The position numbers and the translations under genes were made by a program. From NCBI GenBank assembly GCA_035943635.1, contig DASZBX010000047.1:52102-116101 (forward strand): a DNA stretch of 64,000 nt, given 5' to 3'. This document shows positions 25,149-33,383 of this stretch, piece after piece; the stretch's first letter is position 1; every line of letters begins with the position of its first letter. The notes below the pieces were generated by a model that saw nothing but the letters and a program-made list of their open reading frames with translations, was not told the DNA's origin and did no database searches. Origin of the DNA: DASZBX01 sp035943635 (GTDB lineage: Bacteria; Actinomycetota; Actinomycetes; Streptomycetales; Catenulisporaceae).

Positions 25149-26885
25149 ATGCGTACCTTCCCCGTCCCGGACCCCGGCCAGCCCGACACCCGCTCCGCGG
25201 CGCGCTATCTGTCATGGCTCACTCGCAACCAGTGGCGGTCCATCGTCCTCGGCGCGTTCTGGGGCGTGTGCTGGATGGTCTCGCTCGCCCTCGTACCCGC
25301 AGTCCTCGGCCGGGCGATCGACGCGGGGATCGCCGAGCGCAACTCCGGCGAACTGGTCCGCTGGAGCATGGTCGCCCTGGCGCTGGGCGCCTTCGCCGCC
25401 GTCGCCGGGGTCAACCGGCACCGCAACGCGATGGCCAACAACTTCGCCGCGACCTACCGCACCACGCAGATCCTCACCCGGCACATACCGCGGATCGGGG
25501 CGACCCTGCCGAAGGTCGTCGCGGCCGGGGACGTGGTCACGATCGGCGTCTCGGACATCACCACCCTCGGCGCCGGCTACCAGGAGGTGCCGATCACCCT
25601 CGGCGCGGTCTCCTCGATCTGCGTGGTGTCCGCGATCATGCTCAACGCCTCGGTGTCGCTCGGCCTGACCGTGATCCTCGGCGTACCGGCCCTGATGGTC
25701 GCGACCGGATTCCTGACCCGGCCGCTGCACCGGCGCCAGTCCCGCTACCGGGATCTGCAAGCCGACCTGACCACCCGGGCCACGGACATCGCGGCCGGGC
25801 TGCGGGTACTGCGCGGGATCGGCGGCGAGCAGGCCTTCGCCGCCGGGTACCGCGCCAGCTCGCAGGCCGTGCGGACCGCCGGAGTACAGGTCGCGCGGAT
25901 AGAGTCGCTGTTCGACGCGGTCGAGGTGCTCGCGCCCGGGGCGTTCGCCGCGCTGGTGACCTGGCTGGCCGCGACCTTCGCGGTCCGGCAGGAGATCTCG
26001 ATCGGCTCGCTGGTCGCCTTCTACGGGTACGCGACCTTCCTGACCATGCCGCTGACCATCGTCAGCCAGTCCGTCGACCGGATGACCAGCGCGTACGTCG
26101 CGTCCGGGCGCGTGGTCAACGTCCTGCGACTGCAGCCGGCGATCGTCGATCAGACCGGCGCAGCGGGCTCGGAATCAGGCGATTCAGATCCAGCCTTCCC
26201 GCCCCCGGGCGCGCAACTGGCCGACGAGGCCTCCGGCCTGGCCTCGGTCCCCGGCGGCCTGCTCGCCGTGGTCTGCGCCGACTCGGCCGACGCCGGGCCG
26301 CTGGCCGAACGGCTGGCCCGGTTCGCCGACACCGGCCGGCCCACCCTCGGCGGAGTGCCGCTGGACCGGCTGCCGCTGCTGCGGCTGCGCACCCGGATCC
26401 TGTTGGCCCGCAACGAAGACCGGCTCTTCCGCGGACCGCTGAGCCTCCAGCTCTCCCCGCCCGGCCGGCCGGCCGAGCCGGAGCACCTGCTCGCCGCCCT
26501 GCGGGTGGCCGGCGCCGAAGACATCCTGGCCCAGCTGGACCAGGGCCTGGACACCGTGATCGACGACGGCGGGCGCAACTTCTCCGGCGGGCAGCAGCAG
26601 CGGCTGCGGCTGGCCCGGGTGGTCGCCGCCGACCCGGAGACGCTGATCCTGGTCGAGCCGACCAGCGCCGTGGACGCGCACACCGAGGCCCGGATCGCCG
26701 AACGGCTGGCCGGGCACCGGGCCGGCCGGTCCACGATCGTGTTCACCTCCAGCCCGCTGCTGCTGGACCGGGCCGACTCGGTCAGCTACCTGGAAGCCGG
26801 CGTGGTGGTCGCCAGCGGCACCCATCGGGACCTGCTCGACGACTGCGCCGCCTACCGCGCCGTGGTCACCCGCGGAGAGGACTGA
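25149..26885 (+). CDS. ABC exporter half-transporter with degenerate nucleotide site
   Basis: A 578-residue type IV exporter subunit: six-helix membrane domain (about residues 30-310) then a nucleotide domain. The domain keeps the signature FSGGQQQR and the D-loop region but lacks a Walker A (VVCADSADAG replaces GxxGxGKS), has Val for the Asp of Walker B (LILVEPTSAVD) and Ser for the H-loop His (VFTSSPLL). It therefore cannot hydrolyse ATP alone but can supply its signature to the partner encoded directly downstream (9 bases). Together they form a heterodimeric exporter; cargo unknown. The first gene of a two-gene operon. Confidence 0.9.
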   Translation: MRTFPVPDPGQPDTRSAARYLSWLTRNQWRSIVLGAFWGVCWMVSLALVPAVLGRAIDAGIAERNSGELVRWSMVALALGAFAAVAGVNRHRNAMANNFAATYRTTQILTRHIPRIGATLPKVVAAGDVVTIGVSDITTLGAGYQEVPITLGAVSSICVVSAIMLNASVSLGLTVILGVPALMVATGFLTRPLHRRQSRYRDLQADLTTRATDIAAGLRVLRGIGGEQAFAAGYRASSQAVRTAGVQVARIESLFDAVEVLAPGAFAALVTWLAATFAVRQEISIGSLVAFYGYATFLTMPLTIVSQSVDRMTSAYVASGRVVNVLRLQPAIVDQTGAAGSESGDSDPAFPPPGAQLADEASGLASVPGGLLAVVCADSADAGPLAERLARFADTGRPTLGGVPLDRLPLLRLRTRILLARNEDRLFRGPLSLQLSPPGRPAEPEHLLAALRVAGAEDILAQLDQGLDTVIDDGGRNFSGGQQQRLRLARVVAADPETLILVEPTSAVDAHTEARIAERLAGHRAGRSTIVFTSSPLLLDRADSVSYLEAGVVVASGTHRDLLDDCAAYRAVVTRGED

Positions 26886-26893
26886 CCCCGACC

Positions 26894-28690
26894 GTGACCA
26901 GCCGCTTCCTGCCCGTGGCGAGCCCGGCCGACGTGCGCCGGTACGCCCTGGTGATCCTGCGCCGGCACCCGCGCCTGCTCGGCGGCACGCTCGCCCTGTA
27001 CGCCGCGGCCGTGCTGTTCCGGCTGGCCGGGCCGCGGCTGCTGGGCGACCTGGTCCAGTCGGTGCAGCAGGGCACGACCGTCGGCCACGTCGGCCGGATC
27101 GCGTTGCTGCTGTTCGGATTCGTCGTGGTGCAGTCCGTGCTCACCCGGTTCGGCGGGGTCGAGGGCGGCAAGCTGAGCCAGGCCGTGCTGTCCGAGCTGC
27201 GCGAGGAGTTCGTCGGCAACGTCCTGGCGCTGCCGCTGTCCACGGTCGAGGAGGCCGGCGCCGGGGACCTGGTCACCCGCGCGTCCCGGGACGTGGACGC
27301 GCTCAGGTTCACCGCGCAGTACGGCGTCCCGACCGTCCTGACCGGGCTGAGCACCATCGTGCTGACCGTCATCGCGATGGCGTTCACCTCGGTCGGACTG
27401 TGCCTGGCGCTGCTGGCCGGCGTGCCGCCGATCTGGCTGGCCTCCCGCTGGTACCTGCGCCGCGCCACCGACGCGTACCTGGCCCAGAACGCCGCCTTCA
27501 CCCAGATCACCGAGCAGCTGTCGGCGACCGTGGCCGGGGCCGCGACGATCGAGGCGCAGCGGTTGGGCGAGCGGCGGATCGAGGCCGGGGACGCGTCCGT
27601 GTCCGAGTCGTTCGAGTCCCAGCGCGCCACCCTGCGTCTGCGCACGGTGTTCCTGCCGGTGATCGAGTTCGGCTACTGCCTGCCGATGGTGGCCGCGCTG
27701 CTGCTCGGCGGCTACTTCTACGACCGCGGCTGGGCCAGCCTGAGCGCGGTGACCGCGGTCGTGCTCTACTGCCAGCAGATCATCAGCCCGGTCGCCCAGC
27801 TGCTGGAACTGCTGGCCAACATCCAGACCAGCACCGCGTCGCTGGCCCGGCTGCTGGGCGTGTCCCACGTGCCGCCGGACCGGGAGGCCGGCGGGCAGGC
27901 CGTGGCCGACCCGCGCGACCTGGTCGGGAGTGAGATCCGGTTCGGCTACGGCGCCGGGCGCGACGTGCTGCACGGGATCGACCTGACCGTCGTGCCGGGG
28001 GAGCGGCTGGCCATGGTCGGGCCCTCCGGCGCCGGCAAGTCGACCCTGGGCCGGCTGCTGGCCGGGATCCACGGGCCGCGCACCGGCTCGGTCCGGATCG
28101 GCGGCGCCTCGCTGATCGAGCTGCCGCTCGACGACCTGCGCGGCGAGGTGGCCCTGGTCAGCCAGGACCAGCACGTGTTCGCCGGCACGCTGCGGGAGAA
28201 CCTGGAACTGGCCGCGGCCGGGACGTTGCCCGACGACGAGCAGCTGTGGGCGGCGCTGGACGCCGTGGACGCGCTCGACTGGGCCCGCGTCCTGCCCGGC
28301 GGCCTGGACGCGAAGGTCGGCTCGGGCGGCGCGGAGCTGGACCCGGCCCAGTCCCAGCAGCTGGCCCTGGCCCGGCTGCTGATCGCGGACCCGAAGGTGC
28401 TGGTGCTTGACGAGGCTACCTCCCTGCTCGACCCGCGCTCGGCCCGGCACCTGGAGCGTTCGCTCTCGGCGGTGCTCAAGGGCCGGACCGTGATCGCGAT
28501 CGCGCACCGGCTGCACACCGCGCACGACGCGGACCGGGTGGCCGTGGTCGAAGACGGCGTGATCGCGGAACTCGGCTCGCACACGGAACTGATCGCGGCG
28601 GACGGCGCGTACTCGCGGCTGTGGTCCTCCTGGCACGGCGAGACGGCGGCCAGTTCGGTGGGCGGTCCGACCGCGGAGCCGGAAGCGTAG
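26894..28690 (+). CDS. ABC exporter half-transporter with intact Walker motifs
   Basis: A 598-residue partner of the preceding subunit. Membrane domain at about residues 20-320, then a nucleotide domain with Walker A VGPSGAGKST, Q-loop VSQDQHVFAG, Walker B VLVLDEATSLLD and H-loop IAIAHRL, but with the signature LSGGQ replaced by LDPAQSQQ. So this subunit provides the ATP-binding residues and the partner provides the signature, leaving one working site and one dead site. GTG at 26894; GGAGAGGA lies about 12 bases upstream, inside the end of the first gene. Confidence 0.9.
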   Translation: MTSRFLPVASPADVRRYALVILRRHPRLLGGTLALYAAAVLFRLAGPRLLGDLVQSVQQGTTVGHVGRIALLLFGFVVVQSVLTRFGGVEGGKLSQAVLSELREEFVGNVLALPLSTVEEAGAGDLVTRASRDVDALRFTAQYGVPTVLTGLSTIVLTVIAMAFTSVGLCLALLAGVPPIWLASRWYLRRATDAYLAQNAAFTQITEQLSATVAGAATIEAQRLGERRIEAGDASVSESFESQRATLRLRTVFLPVIEFGYCLPMVAALLLGGYFYDRGWASLSAVTAVVLYCQQIISPVAQLLELLANIQTSTASLARLLGVSHVPPDREAGGQAVADPRDLVGSEIRFGYGAGRDVLHGIDLTVVPGERLAMVGPSGAGKSTLGRLLAGIHGPRTGSVRIGGASLIELPLDDLRGEVALVSQDQHVFAGTLRENLELAAAGTLPDDEQLWAALDAVDALDWARVLPGGLDAKVGSGGAELDPAQSQQLALARLLIADPKVLVLDEATSLLDPRSARHLERSLSAVLKGRTVIAIAHRLHTAHDADRVAVVEDGVIAELGSHTELIAADGAYSRLWSSWHGETAASSVGGPTAEPEA

Positions 28691-28714
28691 ACCGGCTACC
28701 GCCGGCCGCTCTGC

Positions 28715-29707
28715 TCAGACCAGCTGCGCCGGGTCGCTGTCAGTGTCCTGCTGGCTCTGGTCGAAGGTGATGTTGACCACGAACTTGTACGGCACCTCGG
28801 TGACGGTCCCGTCGTAGTGCGACAGCCGGACCACGCCGTTCTGCCAGATCCGCTTCCAGTGCAGCACCAGGCGGATCGTGGTGCGCGGCGGCGCGCTGAT
28901 CGTCAGGCTCTCCTCGAACAGGTGCTTGGTGCTGGTCTCCATCGAGTAGTTGCGCTGGAGCTCGGACTCGATCTTCCCCTTGACCGACAACCACTTCTCC
29001 ACACCGATCTCGGCGCCGAGCGTGCGGGTCTGCTCGGTGCCGACGGTCAGGTTGCGGGTCCACTCCCGGCTGGCCTTGACGCTGCGGGTCACGCCGGTGT
29101 TGCTCTGCCGGTTGTCGATCACCCGGACCTCCTGACCGAGCGGCTCCTCGACCTGGTCGGTCTCCACGTACCCGATGATCCGCGGCTCCGGGACCGGGCC
29201 GGCCGGCTGCGGGCGGTGGCCCGGCTGCGGCCCGGACTGCGCGGCGCCGGGCATCTGCCACATCCCGGCCGGGGCCGGGCCGGCCGGCTGGCCGGGCGCC
29301 TGCGGGGCCGGCTGGAACTGCGGCTGCCCCTGCTGCTGGATCTGCTGCTGCTGACCGGGCGCCGGGTTGAAGAACCGGCCGAGCTTCTGGCTGGCGGTCG
29401 GCGGCGGCGGGGCGTCGTTGCGGTAGAGCGTGATCGGGTGCATCACGCCGAGCATCGCGCCCTCGCAGGTGAAGTCGATCTGCTGGCCCGGCTGGATCAC
29501 GAAGGTCAACGGCTTGCTGCCCTGCATGCCCGAGGTGATCTGCAGGTCGTACCGGCCCGGCGGCAGGCTTATCTCCACCCAGCCGTTGACCATCAGCTTC
29601 TCGTTGTGCGCGACCTTGTTGATCTTCACGGTGTACGCGACCAGCGCCCCGGCGAGGGCCTGCTTCCGGGTGACGGTGATCTTGCTCGTGGAGTCGCTGG
29701 GATACAC
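28715..29707 (-). CDS. Hypothetical protein, possible aerolysin-type beta-hairpin domain
   Basis: A 330-residue protein in three parts. Residues 1-95 are beta-rich with a PEGA-like turn (VNGWVEISLPPGRYDL). Residues about 100-175 are disordered, made of Gln, Pro, Gly and Ala. Residues about 180-330 alternate polar and hydrophobic residues with many Ser, Thr and Glu (RSVKASREWTRNLTVG, GAEIGVEKWLSVKGKIE, SMETSTKHLFEESLTIS) followed by APPRTTIRLVLHW. This order resembles the membrane-inserting stalk of aerolysin/ETX-MTX2 proteins, where the last motif reads like VPPGTKV. No signal peptide is visible. The resemblance is by eye only. GTG start with GGGGGA upstream. Confidence 0.6.
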   Translation of the reverse strand: MYPSDSTSKITVTRKQALAGALVAYTVKINKVAHNEKLMVNGWVEISLPPGRYDLQITSGMQGSKPLTFVIQPGQQIDFTCEGAMLGVMHPITLYRNDAPPPPTASQKLGRFFNPAPGQQQQIQQQGQPQFQPAPQAPGQPAGPAPAGMWQMPGAAQSGPQPGHRPQPAGPVPEPRIIGYVETDQVEEPLGQEVRVIDNRQSNTGVTRSVKASREWTRNLTVGTEQTRTLGAEIGVEKWLSVKGKIESELQRNYSMETSTKHLFEESLTISAPPRTTIRLVLHWKRIWQNGVVRLSHYDGTVTEVPYKFVVNITFDQSQQDTDSDPAQLV

Positions 29708-29902
29708 CGGTTACGTCCCCCTTGAAAAGGTCTCGCCATGCCTGAGCCAAGTATGGCTAAAGTTAGCAGCCTTCGGGAGCCGTTCGGCCGGAGAGTTCGC
29801 CGGTGGGCCGACCGAACCGGCCCGGGCCCGGCGCGCGGGCGCGGCGCGGCCGCGGGCGCAACGGACCCCGGACCGGGCCCGGCTTGGGTACCATCGGCCA
29901 GT

Positions 29903-30895
29903 ATGGCGGCAGATTCCGGGGACACCTCCTGGGCCCAGGGACCGTTCGGCGACGACGCCTGGGACGTCGAGCTCGACGAGGCCTTCGTCCAGGCCGCCCC
30001 GGTCAAGGAGCAGTCGGCCCGGGCCCGCTCGCTGGCCGCGGCCCGGACCCGGCAGCCGGCCGCTGCGGCCGGACCCGCGCCGCCGGTCCGTGCGCCGCGG
30101 CGCCGGCGCACGCTGCGGATCCTCGCGATCGGCCTGGTCGCGGCGGTCGGGATCGCGTTCGGGGCCCGCGAACTGGCCCTGGAGAACACCCTGCCCAGTG
30201 GCACGGCCGCGGTCGGCGGGTCCGGCCCGGTCGCGGTGCACCCGCCGCGCCCGGCCGGCGAACCGGTCCAGGGCGGCTCGGCCACGGCCACCTACCCGCC
30301 GGGCACGCTCACCGCCGAGTCCGGCGTCCCGGCCGCCTCGCCCAGCCTGCCCGCCGGAGCGGCCGGCCGCGCGGTGCTCACCCCGCCGATCGCGTTCCCC
30401 GAGTTCGTCCGGGACCCGGCCGACCGCCGGCTCTACACCCGGATCGGGTACCGCCAGGCCGAGGGCTGCACCGACCCGGACCTGGTCTCCGCCGCGCTGG
30501 CCGAGCAGATCGAGCTGCGGTCCGGCTGCCAGGGCCTGTCCTTCGCCCTGTACGCCGACGGCTCGCACAACCAGTACACGGTCGCCGACCTGACCCTGAC
30601 CTCGGCCACCGACTCCTTCGCGCTGATCCAGTGGTGCGCGGACAACGCGGACACGGACGTGATCGGGCCGCTGCTGCCCGGCCCCGAATCCGGCCTGCGC
30701 CCGCTGGACGCGACCAGCGGGACGGCCCAGACCTTCGCCGCGGCCGGGCGGGTGCTGACCCTCGGACTGGCCGAGTGGTCCGACGGCCACGCCGGGGACG
30801 ACGCCGGCCTGCAGAAGCTGCTGCGCCCGCTGTTCGGCGACCTCAGCGCCCGGGCCGCGGACTACGAGGGCGGCAACGCGCTGGCCCCGGAGTAG
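29903..30895 (+). CDS. Hypothetical membrane-anchored protein
   Basis: 330 residues. A 90-residue acidic then Ala/Pro-rich cytosolic segment, an Arg-rich stop (RAPRRRRTLRI), one membrane helix at about residues 74-94, and an extracellular domain of about 230 residues with four Cys (TRIGYRQAEGCTDPD, RSGCQGLSF, IQWCADNA) that could form disulfides. The frame is open upstream to 29738, but ATG 29903 is chosen because TACCAT stands 8 bases before it and the upstream codons are only low-complexity. Function unknown; next to another exported protein of unknown function. Confidence 0.7.
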   Translation: MAADSGDTSWAQGPFGDDAWDVELDEAFVQAAPVKEQSARARSLAAARTRQPAAAAGPAPPVRAPRRRRTLRILAIGLVAAVGIAFGARELALENTLPSGTAAVGGSGPVAVHPPRPAGEPVQGGSATATYPPGTLTAESGVPAASPSLPAGAAGRAVLTPPIAFPEFVRDPADRRLYTRIGYRQAEGCTDPDLVSAALAEQIELRSGCQGLSFALYADGSHNQYTVADLTLTSATDSFALIQWCADNADTDVIGPLLPGPESGLRPLDATSGTAQTFAAAGRVLTLGLAEWSDGHAGDDAGLQKLLRPLFGDLSARAADYEGGNALAPE

Positions 30896-30992
30896 GCCGA
30901 TCACCGGGCGGGTGAACGGATGCCGGGGCAGGTGCCCGGAGGTGCTATCGTTCTCGCTCGGTAAAGCAACCTACTGCTTCGGGGGCCGAAAC

Positions 30993-31763
30993 ATGCAGCG
31001 AATACGGGTGCGAACACGGGTTCGGGGGCTGGCGGCGATCGGCGCCGGCCTGGTCCTGATCTCGGGATGCAGTTCGAGCAGTTCCGGGCATCCGTTGAAC
31101 CTGTCTGCCGGGGCGACGCCCCTGGTCACCACCGAAGCTCCGCAGGACGCCGCCGACGTGACCCTGCAGGGCCTGGCCGTGAGCCCGCAGCAGATGGGCA
31201 CCGGCTGGACGAGCCAGGACGTCGAGAACGGCGACGAGGTGAACGGGGAGGTCACCCTCGACCTGTGCGCGCAGAATTTCCCGAGCGAGGACCTGCGGAT
31301 CGGGCGGCACCAGTTCAGCCTGATCCCGCCGGGCGCGAGCGCGGACAGCGACCAGGCCGTGCTTGAGGAACTGGTCGCGTACAACAGCGGCGGTGCGCAG
31401 CAGGCCCGCAACGAGCTGCTGAACGCGGCCGCCCACTGTCCGCCCGGGCTGCACCAGCTGCCCGAGCCGGGCGTCCCGGCGGCCAGCTTCAAGATCACCA
31501 CCCTGCCGGCGAACTCGAGCTGGCTGCCCGGCACGGTCGCCGTGAACGTGGCCGCCACCACCTCGGCCGGCCAGAAGGAGGACGATATCGCCATCTACCA
31601 GTTCCAGGGCGACTTCATGGCCGGGGTCTACGCGGAGACCACCGACGGCAAACCCGACTCGGACGAGCTCAAGGCCGCCGCGGCCGCCGCGACACTGCTC
31701 AAGACGGCCACGGCCACGACCGGGACCAGCGCCGGACCCACGGCCGGATCCACCGCCGGCTGA
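30993..31763 (+). CDS. Hypothetical lipoprotein
   Basis: 256 residues. Signal peptide with Arg-rich start and lipobox ISGC at about residue 26, then a Ser-rich spacer. The mature domain has two Cys (DLCAQNFPSEDL and AAHCPPGL), probably disulfide-linked, and ends in a Thr/Ala/Gly tail. The layout resembles PknH-type extracellular sensor domains but I cannot confirm that. GGGGGCCG precedes the ATG. Confidence 0.72.
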   Translation: MQRIRVRTRVRGLAAIGAGLVLISGCSSSSSGHPLNLSAGATPLVTTEAPQDAADVTLQGLAVSPQQMGTGWTSQDVENGDEVNGEVTLDLCAQNFPSEDLRIGRHQFSLIPPGASADSDQAVLEELVAYNSGGAQQARNELLNAAAHCPPGLHQLPEPGVPAASFKITTLPANSSWLPGTVAVNVAATTSAGQKEDDIAIYQFQGDFMAGVYAETTDGKPDSDELKAAAAAATLLKTATATTGTSAGPTAGSTAG

Positions 31764-31818
31764 CCGGATCCAGTCCGCCCGGTCCCGGTCCCGATCCCGG
31801 CGCCACGCGGCGCGCAGG

Positions 31819-33078
31819 TCACGACGCGCGCCGCCGCTGCATCGCGGTGACCGGCTGCTGGCCGCCGCGCGGCAGCGGATCGGCCAGGCGCAGCTCGGCC
31901 GCGGCCCGGGCCCGCGGCTCCCCGGTCTGGCCGAGCACCAGGGCCACCGCGCCCAGCGCGCAGGCCTGCGGCCCGAGCGCCGCGCCGGTGATCACCGGGC
32001 CGGTCGGCGAACGGTGCGAGTCGGCCGCGGCCGCGGCCTCCCGCATCGGGCCGAGCAGCAGCTCGCCCGCGGCGGCCAGCGCGCCGCCGACGATCACGCA
32101 CTGCGGGTCCAGCAGGCTGCACAGCATGCTGGTCACCCGTCCGGCCATCGCCCCGGTCTCCGCCAGGGTCCTGATGCAGCCGCGGTCGCCCTGCCAGGCC
32201 ATGGTGATGATGTTGCGCAGGGTGATCCGGTCGCCGTAGCCGTGCGCCAGGCCGCGCATCACCGCGGGCAGGCCGATATAAGACTCCAGACACCCGCGCT
32301 GGCCGCACCGGCACAGCGGCCCGGTCGGGTCCATCACCAGGTGGCTGATCTCCCCGGCGGTGCCGCTCGCGCCCCGGGTCAGCTGGCCGTTGCTGATGAA
32401 CGCCGCGCCGACGCCGGCGTGCAGCTTGAGGTAGATCAGGTCCTCGTAGTCGCGCCCGGCGCCCCACTGCCGCTCGGCCAGCGCGCCCAGGTCCGCGTCG
32501 TTGCCGACCAGCACCGGCAGGCCGAGCCGTTCGCCGAGCTCGGCCGCGACCGGGATGCCGGACCAGATCGAGTGCCGCCGGGCGGCCGGCAGGTTGGTGT
32601 GCCGGTCCACCGCGCACGGCAGGCTGACCCCGACGCCCAGGATCCGGGAGCGCTGGGTGCCGGCCTCCTCGATCGCGGACCGGACCAGGTCGGCCGCCGC
32701 GTCCAGGCCCTGCTGCGGCTCGTACCGCGAGGGCAGGTCGATCGAGCGGGCGATCCGCACGTCGTGTGCGACGTCCGCGATGATCACGTGCACGTGCCGG
32801 TGGCCGAAGTCGACCCCGATCGCCTCGCCGGTGGCCGGGTTCAGCATCACCGCGGCGGCCGGGCGCCCGGCCCGCCCCCCGGCCGGCGGCAGGGTGGTGC
32901 CCAGCTCCATCACCAGGTCGTCCGCGACCAGCTCGTTGATCAGGCCGGAGACGGTCGAGCGGGACATGCCCGTGGCCCGGGCGATCTCCGCCCGGCTCAG
33001 GGTTCCGCGTTCGCGCAGCAGGTGCACCACGGCTTGCCGGGTGCGTTCGGCCCGGGAGTCCCGGGGAGGGGTGCCCAT
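31819..33078 (-). CDS. ROK-family transcriptional repressor
   Basis: A 419-residue ROK protein: N-terminal winged helix (residues about 10-75; TLSRAEIARATGMSRSTVSGLINEL) and a sugar-kinase-like ROK domain with the zinc motif CRCGQRGCLES and the VGNDAD segment. The kinase phosphate loop is degraded (VGVDFGHRHVHV), as expected for a repressor rather than a kinase. It is divergent from a sugar ABC operon and probably represses it through the TTAGT repeats between them, released by the sugar. The ATG at 33078 gives the usual short N terminus; upstream codons run through the operator. Confidence 0.88.
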   Translation of the reverse strand: MGTPPRDSRAERTRQAVVHLLRERGTLSRAEIARATGMSRSTVSGLINELVADDLVMELGTTLPPAGGRAGRPAAAVMLNPATGEAIGVDFGHRHVHVIIADVAHDVRIARSIDLPSRYEPQQGLDAAADLVRSAIEEAGTQRSRILGVGVSLPCAVDRHTNLPAARRHSIWSGIPVAAELGERLGLPVLVGNDADLGALAERQWGAGRDYEDLIYLKLHAGVGAAFISNGQLTRGASGTAGEISHLVMDPTGPLCRCGQRGCLESYIGLPAVMRGLAHGYGDRITLRNIITMAWQGDRGCIRTLAETGAMAGRVTSMLCSLLDPQCVIVGGALAAAGELLLGPMREAAAAADSHRSPTGPVITGAALGPQACALGAVALVLGQTGEPRARAAAELRLADPLPRGGQQPVTAMQRRRAS

Positions 33079-33106
33079 GGGCCACAGCGTCACGCCGTAC
33101 GCCGGA

Positions 33107-33151
33107 TTAGTCAAGCATCGAACTAAATATGGCCCCTGAGGGGGGATTAGT
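33107..33151. promoter_or_regulatory. Candidate ROK operator repeats
   Basis: TTAGT at 33107-33111 and ACTAA at 33122-33126 form an inverted repeat with a 10-base spacer; another TTAGT is at 33147-33151, exactly 40 bases after the first. AT-rich TTAGT/ACTAA half-sites stand out in this GC-rich DNA and are located between the ROK gene and the sugar operon it probably controls. Confidence 0.5.
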
Positions 33152-33191
33152 TCGGTGGAATTTGTTCGCCCATTACGGAATGGCAACACGA

Positions 33192-33220
33192 TTGACGGGA
33201 GATTTCGCCGGGTTTAACTT
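33192..33220 (+). promoter_or_regulatory. Promoter of the sugar ABC operon
   Basis: TTGACG (33192-33197) and TAACTT (33215-33220) with a 17-base spacer, pointing toward the binding-protein gene. The start would be near 33227, giving a leader of about 155 bases. The rest of 33221-33383 shows no gene or clear RNA structure. Confidence 0.55.
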
Positions 33221-33383
33221 CCGTGGTGCGGGCCCCGCAACAGTCCGGACACCGGCCGCGATCACGGCCACCCCTCACCCCGATCCATCCGCGGCCTGCC
33301 GTCGTCGTCATGCCGCGCCAGTCGCCGTACGGGTTCCAGGCGTCTGTCGTCCACGAACTGCGCCCACCCTCGAAGGGGCCACC

